DNA of 64,000 nucleotides from Klebsiella pneumoniae (lineage in GTDB: Bacteria > Pseudomonadota > Gammaproteobacteria > Pseudomonadales > Pseudohongiellaceae), in contig CAMDML010000001.1 of the NCBI GenBank assembly GCA_945902215.1, positions 1-64,000 on the forward strand, written 5' to 3'. A program made the position numbers and the translations under genes. Position 1 is the stretch's first letter. Each line of letters begins with the position of its first letter. Below are positions 1-6,546 of the stretch, piece by piece. A model generated the notes under the pieces. That model made no database searches. It was not told the DNA's origin and saw only the letters and a list, made by a program, of their open reading frames with translations.

Positions 1-84
1 AGGATCGTTCTGCTTGTTGGTATCTACCGCAAAACCGATAGTAGGGGTATGTGAAGTGGCAAAGCCGCCAACGATAGTGGCCAT
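1..84 (-). CDS. LigB-family extradiol dioxygenase, N-terminus only (cut by window edge)
   Basis: The first 28 codons of a leftward gene run off the window edge. The ATG at 84 opens a peptide whose core IVGGFATSHTPTIG matches the start of protocatechuate 4,5-dioxygenase beta / LigB-type extradiol ring-cleavage enzymes, where the early histidine helps bind the catalytic iron. The family opens aromatic rings between or beside hydroxyl groups. The gene lies 109 bases downstream of the DUF3500 gene on the same strand and could share its transcript. Only the N-terminus is visible, so substrate and completeness cannot be judged. Confidence 0.6.
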   Translation of the reverse strand, partial: MATIVGGFATSHTPTIGFAVDTNKQNDP

Positions 85-193
85 GGAGTGCTCCGGAATT
101 GAAAAGCGGCAATGATACGGGGGTTCAGGCCCAAAAAACACCCGGCGGCTTGATCTTGCGCAAGGCCTGATCCCGGCCAGAGCGACCGGGTCT

Positions 194-1411
194 TCAGATA
201 TGTGGATTTGTCGCGTAATGCTGACGCAGCAGATCCTTGCCGTAATCGTTGCCGTTGGGCGTGCGCACCGTGGAGTGCACATGCTCACGGTAGGGCACAC
301 CGCGCGGATAGAATTGCGTCAGCCCCACCGGCGCCTGGTGATCGAATTCGATCACGATCACCGGGCTCTGGATGCGGTAATAAAAGACTGAGGTGTCTTC
401 TGCCCCCCCGATCCATGCAAACCACGTTTCATCGAGATGCGCAGTGATTTCCGCCATCTCCACTTCAGCAAGATTGTCTTCCATGTTGCCGACGTAAAGC
501 CCGATCAGGTCGATCAGCAGCGCCTTTTGTTCCGGCGTGAAATTCATCACTTCAATGCCAACGTTCTCCAGCACCACATTGTCGCTCCAGGCTTCGGTGT
601 TGATGTTGTTCCCGGTTTTGCTGGAGGTCAGCACAGCTGCCTGCAGTTGCGCGGCATCGAGTGAACGGATCAGCTCCAGCCCCTTGCTCATTTCGGCATC
701 CATGATGCGCGTGCCGGCGTATTTGCCGGCAGTGGCCACGGCAGGTTCCGAACCCCAGAAAGTTGGCGTCATCACAATCTGATTGCCGAGCACGAAGAAG
801 TTGATGACCAGATGGTGGCCGTCGAGCTGCCAGCCCCAGGGTTCGCTGGCAGAGGGTTCGCCCATCAGCGTCAGCCAGTATTTACCTTCGCCGAACTCGA
901 CGAAATTATTGTTGTTCAATTCACCCAGGGTTTCATTCAAACGCATGATGTCGCGCGACAGGGTCATGCCTTTGGCGCTGAGTGTGGCATCCATCATGTT
1001 CCACGCAGCTGCTTTCTGCAGAGCGTTCATCGCGTCGAAAGAGAGCCCTTCACGTTTATAGATCGACATGTTGGCCCAGCGGCGCCATTCGAGCGCGTCG
1101 GCGTCGTACAGGGTGTTCTGGCGCTGCTCTGCGCCCAGCGTGGCGATGAAAGCATTGGCGGCGGTGATCAGCGGCGCGGTGTCGATGCCAGTCGATTCAA
1201 TCGGAAACAAACCTTCAACCACGTCGCCGTTCGTGGTGATACCCTTGAACTCATCTGCCAGGCCGCGCGCTTCCATGTCCGCACTGATGGTGCGCGACAG
1301 TTCGGGAAACAGGGCTGGATCGCGGCCTTGCGCCAAGCTGGCATGCGGCGCCGCAACAGCAAGAAACAGGCTCAGGACGGAAAGGGGTGCGAGCTTGTGG
1401 AAGGAGCACAT
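194..1411 (-). CDS. Secreted DUF3500 family protein
   Basis: This 405-residue protein has a signal peptide of about 28 residues ending in ASLAQ. The mature part matches the DUF3500 family: an early W-R-R-W segment, an E-P-W-G-W-Q-L-D-G-H-H-L motif near the middle, then T-P-T-F-W-G-S-E-P, and a late histidine-rich H-V-H-S segment. Biochemical function of the family is not established. Members are often found near catabolic genes in marine and soil bacteria, which fits the dioxygenase start directly downstream. The ATG at 1411 gives a proper signal peptide. Family assignment is by recognition of the motif pattern. Confidence 0.75.
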   Translation of the reverse strand: MCSFHKLAPLSVLSLFLAVAAPHASLAQGRDPALFPELSRTISADMEARGLADEFKGITTNGDVVEGLFPIESTGIDTAPLITAANAFIATLGAEQRQNTLYDADALEWRRWANMSIYKREGLSFDAMNALQKAAAWNMMDATLSAKGMTLSRDIMRLNETLGELNNNNFVEFGEGKYWLTLMGEPSASEPWGWQLDGHHLVINFFVLGNQIVMTPTFWGSEPAVATAGKYAGTRIMDAEMSKGLELIRSLDAAQLQAAVLTSSKTGNNINTEAWSDNVVLENVGIEVMNFTPEQKALLIDLIGLYVGNMEDNLAEVEMAEITAHLDETWFAWIGGAEDTSVFYYRIQSPVIVIEFDHQAPVGLTQFYPRGVPYREHVHSTVRTPNGNDYGKDLLRQHYATNPHI

Positions 1412-1517
1412 GGGAGAACCTTTGCTTTTTTAGTGTGTGGCAGGGCGGCGTCAACATACTCCGCGCCCAGCTTGCCTGTAAATAGCCGCTCGTGCACAAT
1501 CGCCGCCTTGCCTGAGC

Positions 1518-1591
1518 GCGGGTGTATCTCAATGGCAGAGAGGAAGCTTCCCAAGCTTACGACGAGGGTTCGATTCCCTTCACCCGCTCCA
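1518..1591 (+). tRNA. tRNA-Gly(CCC)
   Basis: A 74-nt tRNA can be folded by eye. The acceptor arm GCGGGTG (1518-1524) pairs with CACCCGC (1581-1587). The D stem is TCTC/GAGA, the anticodon loop TTCCCAA gives anticodon CCC (1550-1552), and the T arm is AGGGT-TCGATTC-CCTTC. The 3' CCA (1589-1591) is encoded. It closely resembles the E. coli glyU tRNA. The outermost anticodon-stem pair (1543/1559) is a G-A mismatch. It stands alone between DUF3500 and mscL. Confidence 0.95.
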
Positions 1592-1613
1592 TTCCGCTGT
1601 TAATTTTCAACAC

Positions 1614-2042
1614 TTAAATTTCTGATGTGCAGTGCGGACAGCGTGTCGCTTTTAGCGCAATGCTCGAATAGCAGCGTGGGCACTCTTTGGTCGTTGGTGT
1701 TGCTGGTGCAGCAGGCGGTGCTTTCGGTTTGAAGCGGTTGATCTGCTTGATCACCATGAAAATCACGAAGGCCACGATGGTGAAGTCGAGGACGGTGTTG
1801 ATGAACATGCCGATGTTCAGAGTGACGGCTGGCGTTTCCCCCAAGGCATCCTTCATGGTGACGGCGATATCGGAAAAATTCACACCGCCCATCAACAGGC
1901 CGATTGGCGGCATGACGACGTCGTTGACCAGCGAGGTGACGATCTTGCCGAACGCGCCGCCAATGATGACACCGACCGCCATATCCACGACGTTGCCGCG
2001 CATGGCGAAATCCTTGAACTCTTTCAACATATTCATGCTCAT
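1614..2042 (-). CDS. mscL: Large-conductance mechanosensitive channel MscL
   Basis: MscL is the inner-membrane pore that opens under high membrane tension and releases solutes during osmotic downshock. The 142-residue product has the family N-terminus ([16 protein letters not shown]), two hydrophobic segments (about 18-45 and 75-100) and the I-G-G-A-F-G-K-I pore motif. The C-terminus carries two CxxC pairs (C-P-R-C and C-P-H-C), a zinc-ribbon-like tail common in proteobacterial MscL. The ATG at 2042 is chosen because GGAG lies 8 bases upstream. It is probably transcribed alone, behind a terminator that closes the EF-hand gene. Confidence 0.95.
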   Translation of the reverse strand: MSMNMLKEFKDFAMRGNVVDMAVGVIIGGAFGKIVTSLVNDVVMPPIGLLMGGVNFSDIAVTMKDALGETPAVTLNIGMFINTVLDFTIVAFVIFMVIKQINRFKPKAPPAAPATPTTKECPRCYSSIALKATRCPHCTSEI

Positions 2043-2132
2043 GATGTTTGCTCCTCTGCCAGGGTGCTTGTGTGGTTTTGTGGAATACAGATGCGAAGGA
2101 TGTTAGCAGAATCCGTTCAGGGTGCGGGAGGC

Positions 2133-2160
2133 AAAAAGGGCCGGATTTGTGGTCCGGCCT
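2133..2160 (-). terminator. Rho-independent terminator of the EF-hand gene
   Basis: Read leftward, GGCCGGA and TCCGGCC (2153-2159 with 2139-2145) form a hairpin with a 7-nt loop, followed by a run of T residues (2137-2133 as A on the plus strand). It lies 64 bases downstream of the EF-hand stop codon. A second hairpin with perfect arms GATCCTGT/ACAGGATC sits at 2168-2198 just before it. Confidence 0.75.
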
Positions 2161-2223
2161 GAAAAGTGATCCTGTAGCAGTAACCAGGGAACAGGATCGA
2201 GGGATAAGTAAATGCAGGCTTGA

Positions 2224-2916
2224 TTAACCGGCTGCAGTCAGTTCGTCGATGCAAGCCTTGATCACGCGACGCAGATTCAATTGCTCTTCAAAATGCGCAG
2301 CGACTTCACTTTCGGTGATGAAGCCGTCACCGTTCTCGTCGATGCGGGCGAACAGGGCATGGGCTCTTGCTTCGAGGAAGATGCTTACTTCGGTCAGGCT
2401 CAGTATGCCGTCGCCATCCGTGTCGACTGCGTCGAAGATTTCATCCAGCGGACGGTCCAGTTCCGGATCATAGTCGGCGATCGTTTCGCGTGCGCAGGCA
2501 ATGACGTCTGCACGATCGAGTTCAGGACGTTCCGGGCGGTCACGCCGTGGACCGCGTTGCGGGCCGGGACGCGCTGGGTGGGCTTCGTGTTCGTCAACCG
2601 AGATCCGGCCATCGCCATCGTTATCCCTGCGTTCGAACTGGTCGTCAATCCGGACCAGTTGTTCATCGACGAATTCCATTTCGCTCACACGGCCATCGGC
2701 ATCGGTATCGCGCTGTTCAATGAACCGTAACGGGGACGCGACGAGTGCTGTGGCGCGGCGAGCACCCGGACCGCGCATTCCCGGGCCGGGATTGCCGCGG
2801 GTCTCAGCGCGGGGGCCTTCCAAACCGCGTCCCGTGCCTTGGGCAAAACCAGTCTGGGCAACTGCAGCAACCAGCAGGGTGGTAAAGGCCAGCATTCCTA
2901 AAGTCTTGAGTTTCAT
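2224..2916 (-). CDS. Secreted EF-hand calcium-binding protein
   Basis: This 230-residue protein starts at the ATG at 2916, which yields a good signal peptide (L-A-F-T-T-L-L-V-A-A-V, cleavage after GFAQ). A longer in-frame start at 2988 would place the signal peptide internally and is rejected. The mature protein has four EF-hand loops: D-T-D-A-D-G-R, D-N-D-G-D-G-R, D-T-D-G-D-G-I and D-E-N-G-D-G-F, each with acidic ligands at the expected spacing. The segment between signal and first loop is rich in Gly, Pro and Arg. It is likely a periplasmic or secreted Ca2+ binder of unknown specific role. Confidence 0.85.
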   Translation of the reverse strand: MKLKTLGMLAFTTLLVAAVAQTGFAQGTGRGLEGPRAETRGNPGPGMRGPGARRATALVASPLRFIEQRDTDADGRVSEMEFVDEQLVRIDDQFERRDNDGDGRISVDEHEAHPARPGPQRGPRRDRPERPELDRADVIACARETIADYDPELDRPLDEIFDAVDTDGDGILSLTEVSIFLEARAHALFARIDENGDGFITESEVAAHFEEQLNLRRVIKACIDELTAAG

Positions 2917-3100
2917 GTGTAGGGCTCCTGTTGTGGATAACAACCAAGTAGTAAAAAGTTTGGTGAATTCCGGCGCCGGCTGTTTCACTTGCGAGTATTA
3001 ACGCCCGCTCTTGTGCATGGTTGACAGCAGATTGCAGATTTTTGCGCAGCCGTTCACATTTGCTGGCGGCGGTATTGGCTGCGCAGGTAGAATTCACGCC

Positions 3101-3895
3101 ATGGCTGAACAACCCACCACTCCTCCATCCGCTTCTGCTGCTGAAGAGCTGCAGCGCTTGCAATGCCTGCAGACAATGGGCATTACCGCCTACCACCCGC
3201 GCTTCCGTTTGCCGGGGGCGAAACCTTCTACGTTGAGTGCATTGGCAGAAACGGAAGTTGCAGCGCCGGTTGTGCGGAGCACGGCACCTGCTGCTGTCGC
3301 GCCGCAAGAGCGGGTGAGGGACGCGCCCGTTCGCGAACGTGGAGCATTAGTCGTAGTTACAAGGGCAGAGGTTACAAAGACAGAAGATGCAAAACCAGTA
3401 GTTGCTAAAACAGAAACCCTTGCAAAAGCTGCCGCCACAAACAAATATCAGGAAGGAACGCCGGTGCAGCAGTTCCAACTGTTGTTCCTGCAGGTGGACG
3501 ATGACCTCGCGATCCTCAACCAGATTCCTGCACTAGCCCGGCCGCAGTTGAAGGACAAGCAGCTCGCACTCCTCACCAACTTGTTGCGCTGGATGGGCAA
3601 ACCGGTGCCCGCGCATACGCCACGCATGTTCCGCTGGCCGCTGCCTGGTCTGGAGAGTATGGCGGCGGGCATGCAAGCCGAAACCAGTGTGCTGCATTTT
3701 CTGGAACAGGCCAGCAGCGAACGCGGTTTTCGTTTTCTGCTGCTGCTGGGTCCGCAGGCTATGGCCCCTGCGTCGCCGGCATGGCAGTCCTTCGCCACAC
3801 ATAGTCTCGATGAAATGCTGGCCTTGCCCGCGCTCAAGCGCGAAGCGTGGCAAAGCCTGTTGCCTCTGCATGCTGCGTTGCATGCAGGGAACTGA
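3101..3895 (+). CDS. Putative DNA polymerase III psi (HolD)-like protein
   Basis: The 264-residue product starts at the ATG at 3101. The segment L-Q-C-L-Q-T-M-G-I-T-A-Y with R-L-P-G-A-K-P shortly after resembles the N-terminus of E. coli HolD (L-Q-Q-L-G-I-T-Q-W ... R-R-P-G-A). In E. coli holD directly precedes rimI, and the same order is seen here with a TGATG overlap. HolD binds the clamp-loader chi subunit, and its N-terminal segment contacts chi. At 264 residues this protein is about twice E. coli HolD. The extra length is a low-complexity Ala/Thr/Lys linker (about residues 55-115) between the N-terminal motif and a folded C-terminal half. The assignment rests on one short motif plus gene order. 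Confidence 0.5.
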   Translation: MAEQPTTPPSASAAEELQRLQCLQTMGITAYHPRFRLPGAKPSTLSALAETEVAAPVVRSTAPAAVAPQERVRDAPVRERGALVVVTRAEVTKTEDAKPVVAKTETLAKAAATNKYQEGTPVQQFQLLFLQVDDDLAILNQIPALARPQLKDKQLALLTNLLRWMGKPVPAHTPRMFRWPLPGLESMAAGMQAETSVLHFLEQASSERGFRFLLLLGPQAMAPASPAWQSFATHSLDEMLALPALKREAWQSLLPLHAALHAGN

Positions 3896-4386
3896 TGTCG
3901 ACGCCGCTTCCCCAATACAAAACTGCTTTGCGGACACTGAAGTCGCGCGATACGGTGGCCTTGTCCAAGTGGTTGCCGGACTTGTTGCCGGGGGACTGGA
4001 GCGCAGCAGGAGTCACCAGACTTTTGGAGAATGGTCACCAGTTCAAGGTGCTCGTGCTGCACCATGGCGATGGCAGCGAGCAGCTCGCGGGCCTTGCGGA
4101 ATGTCAGAAGATTTTCGATGAAGGCCATCTGCTGGGCATAGCCATTGCGCCGCCGTTTCAACGCAAGGGGCTTGGCAGGCTGCTGTTGGCACAGATGCAG
4201 ACGGAGCTGCGCGGGCAGGGCTGCCGGATCTGTCTGCTGGAAGTGCGCCGGTCCAATGTAGTGGCGCAAGATCTGTATCAACGCGCAGGTTTCACGCTCG
4301 ACGGGGTCCGAAAGAATTATTACCCCTCACTGACTCCTGGGCAGCCTCTCGAAGATGCACTGCTGTATTCCTGTCCGCTGACCTAA
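3895..4386 (+). CDS. rimI: RimI-like N-acetyltransferase
   Basis: The 163-residue GNAT-fold protein contains the acetyl-CoA loop Q-R-K-G-L-G-R-L-L-L (motif A) preceded by the I-A-I-A-P-P-F beta strand, then L-E-V-R-R-S-N-V-V-A and L-Y-Q-R-A-G-F, which is typical of RimI. RimI acetylates the N-terminal alanine of ribosomal protein bS18. The ATG at 3895 shares its A with the TGA of the upstream HolD-like gene, implying translational coupling. The 3' end overlaps the convergent hisC by four bases. The long N-terminal part before the GNAT core is poorly conserved, so a different protein substrate is possible. Confidence 0.75.
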   Translation: MSTPLPQYKTALRTLKSRDTVALSKWLPDLLPGDWSAAGVTRLLENGHQFKVLVLHHGDGSEQLAGLAECQKIFDEGHLLGIAIAPPFQRKGLGRLLLAQMQTELRGQGCRICLLEVRRSNVVAQDLYQRAGFTLDGVRKNYYPSLTPGQPLEDALLYSCPLT

Positions 4387-5468
4387 GCTTTGCTTGCTTG
4401 TAGCAGGCGTGTCAGTGCCGCAATCAGTTTCCGGTTTTCCTCCGGGGCTCCCACCGTAATGCGCAGCTTGTCTTCCAGGCCGGGCAGTTTGAAATAACGC
4501 ACCAGAATGCCAGCATCTTTCAGTCCCTGATAAAGTTTCTCCGCCTTGTGGGCAGCCGGTGCTGTGGCCAGCAGAAAATTGCTCTGGCTCGGTGGCAACA
4601 CAAACCCGAGACACATCAGTTCACCCACAAGCCAGACGCGTTCATCACGCACCCGGCGCCACGTGTCGGCGGCATAGGTTTGATCCTCAACCGCTGCGCG
4701 CGCGAGAGTCTGCGCGATGAAGTCTGTGTTGTAACTGTCCTTGGTCTTGTACTGCAGCGGGTCAACCAGCGTGCGTGCGCCAATGCCGTAAGCCATCCGC
4801 AAACCCGCCAGCGAATAACCCTTGCTGAAGGTGCGCAGGATCAGCACGTTGTCCAGCTTCCCCGTTAAAGGAATACAGTTGTGTGCCAGCGCTGGGTCAA
4901 CAAAATCCACATAGGCTTCGTCCAACACCAGCACGCCGCGGAATTCGCGCGCGAGCCGCTCTACGTCCGCCGCACTGGTCAGATGCCCCGAAGGCGCGTG
5001 CGGATTGACAATGAAACAGAGCTTCACTTTGGCGGCATTCAATTGCGCGGCAAAATCGTGCGGTAGACTCCAGTCGGCACGCAGTGGAAATTTGCGCAGC
5101 CCGCAACCGTGTGCAGCGGCCAGTACGTCGTACAGCGAATAACTGGGATCGGCCACTCCAACGCATTCGCTGGTGTCCACGAAGGTAGCGAGCACGAGGC
5201 GCAAGAGTTCGTCGCCGCCGTTGGTGACAACTAGATTGTCTGCATTTACGCCGTGCAGCTTGGCCAGACTCTGGCGCAGCAGTGAGGCGGTGGGCGGCGG
5301 ATAGCGGCGCAGACTCTGCACCTGGATCGCGCGCAGCGCATTCTCTACAGCTGGCCCCGGCGGATACGGATTTTCATTCGTGTTCAGCTTGATGATATCA
5401 GGGCGCTCGGGCTGCTCGCCTGAGGTATAGCCGGTCATTGCGCGGATGTTGCTGCGTTCGAAACTCAC
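4383..5468 (-). CDS. hisC: Histidinol-phosphate aminotransferase
   Basis: The 361-residue fold-type I PLP enzyme converts imidazole-acetol phosphate and glutamate to histidinol phosphate. Visible hallmarks are L-N-T-N-E-N-P near residue 30, N-G-G-D-E-L at 83-88, N-P-H-A-P-S-G at 155-161, the L-D-E-A-Y-V-D-F strand and the PLP-binding lysine in F-S-K-G-Y-S-L-A-G (Lys216). R-I-T-V-G near the end is also typical. It is isolated from other his genes and lies 15 bases downstream of an uncharacterised secreted-protein gene on the same strand. Isolated hisC copies can act on other aromatic keto acids, so histidine biosynthesis is likely but not certain. Confidence 0.9.
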   Translation of the reverse strand: MSFERSNIRAMTGYTSGEQPERPDIIKLNTNENPYPPGPAVENALRAIQVQSLRRYPPPTASLLRQSLAKLHGVNADNLVVTNGGDELLRLVLATFVDTSECVGVADPSYSLYDVLAAAHGCGLRKFPLRADWSLPHDFAAQLNAAKVKLCFIVNPHAPSGHLTSAADVERLAREFRGVLVLDEAYVDFVDPALAHNCIPLTGKLDNVLILRTFSKGYSLAGLRMAYGIGARTLVDPLQYKTKDSYNTDFIAQTLARAAVEDQTYAADTWRRVRDERVWLVGELMCLGFVLPPSQSNFLLATAPAAHKAEKLYQGLKDAGILVRYFKLPGLEDKLRITVGAPEENRKLIAALTRLLQASKA

Positions 5469-5483
5469 GTCTTGCTCCTTCCA

Positions 5484-6431
5484 TTAATCATTGGAGCCCT
5501 CAGCCCCTGAGCGCACTGCGCTAGGGTCGGAGCCCTCAGCCCCTGAACGTACTGCGCTCAGGTCTAATAAGTAGCTATCCAGCCGCGCGTTCCAACCGGC
5601 CAGCCAGCGTTGCTCGTTGCGCTCCGGTGGTGCCAGTGCCACGCGGCGCGCCAGCGCGTCACGGGCGCTTGCAACGAAATCCTGCAGCGGTTGAACGGAA
5701 TCAGCTGGCATGCCTTCAAGTACCTGCAACAACCCCCAGCCCTGTTCCTGATAACGCTCACCCGGATGAGTACCTTCTCCCTTGAAATGCACGTAATCAA
5801 TCAACGCATACAAACCGTACGGCGCATCTGCTTGTGCTACAGCCTGAAAGCGTGCCGTGAGTGCCGCATGGTCAGCACGCGCGGCCGCAGCGAGCAGCCG
5901 CGTCAGTGCGCCATCGAAGCGACTTACGATAAAGGCAGTTTGCATTGCCATATGCCCGGCCAGAAAGGCACGCAGTTCAACCTGCCGCGGATCGGTGCTG
6001 GCGGCAAGAAACGCGTCCCGGTCTGACCAGGGTTGTTCGAGATCCCCTGCGGCCAGCCACGCAGGGGGTTCCGCCCCTCGTGCTTGCATGAAGGCCACAA
6101 GATCCGGAAAAGTTTCAGCAAAAGGCGCCTGTTGTCCCGCCCGAAACCAGATGAAATGGCCAATGCCCAGTGAGGGGAATTCCTCCCCAGCGTTCCAGGC
6201 AGTCAGGCATTCAGTGCTACTGTTGCATTCGTTGCGGAAGATCTGTTCTCCCAGCCAGGACATGTGCGACGCATCGAGCTTGGGTACTTGAGCGTCGACC
6301 GGTGACGAGCTTGCGGCTAGGACCAAGAGCATCAATAGCATCGGCCTGAGGCAAATGCTCAGGGTCGGAAATAAACCGAGACAAGCCAGTGCCTTGGTCA
6401 AGGTGGAGCCAGTCATGGTGGAACTGGTCAT
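5484..6431 (-). CDS. Conserved secreted protein of unknown function
   Basis: The product is about 315 residues from the ATG at 6431; ATGs at 6416 and 6341 are alternatives, since no clear ribosome site decides. A hydrophobic segment (M-L-L-M-L-L-V-L-A-A) precedes V-D-A-Q, a likely signal peptidase site. The mature protein contains F-P-S-L-G-I-G-H-F-I-W and a conserved Y-V-H-F-K-G-E-G-T segment; related hypothetical proteins exist in gammaproteobacteria but no function is known to me. It lies just upstream of hisC on the same strand and probably shares its transcript. The C-terminus is extended by a 36-bp tandem duplication. Confidence 0.7.
   Translation of the reverse strand: MTSSTMTGSTLTKALACLGLFPTLSICLRPMLLMLLVLAASSSPVDAQVPKLDASHMSWLGEQIFRNECNSSTECLTAWNAGEEFPSLGIGHFIWFRAGQQAPFAETFPDLVAFMQARGAEPPAWLAAGDLEQPWSDRDAFLAASTDPRQVELRAFLAGHMAMQTAFIVSRFDGALTRLLAAAARADHAALTARFQAVAQADAPYGLYALIDYVHFKGEGTHPGERYQEQGWGLLQVLEGMPADSVQPLQDFVASARDALARRVALAPPERNEQRWLAGWNARLDSYLLDLSAVRSGAEGSDPSAVRSGAEGSND
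5493..5564 (-). repeat. Two tandem 36-bp units inside the 3' end of a coding region
   Basis: Positions 5493-5528 and 5529-5564 are direct repeats of 36 bases differing at four positions. Each encodes 12 residues on the minus strand (D-P-S-A-V-R-S-G-A-E-G-S type), so the duplication keeps the frame and lengthens the C-terminus of the upstream gene. Each unit contains a palindrome-like AGCGCA-n-TGCGCT core or a close variant. Confidence 0.85.
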
Positions 6432-6546
6432 GGTGAAGAAGGGCCGGATCAGGGGGAAAAATGCAAAAAGGTCAAAAATTGCCAAGCTGTGGTAGGCTAG
6501 ACTGCACCCTTACCGCAGCGAATTCTAACACGCGCAGGAACACGTT

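Noticed and set aside
812-1603. A 263-codon open frame opposite the DUF3500 gene, running into the tRNA
   Set aside because: It is antisense to a well-supported gene, has low-quality composition and overlaps the tRNA.
1614-2042. The CxxC tail of MscL as a novel fusion
   Set aside because: Zinc-ribbon-like C-termini with the same spacing are common in proteobacterial MscL.
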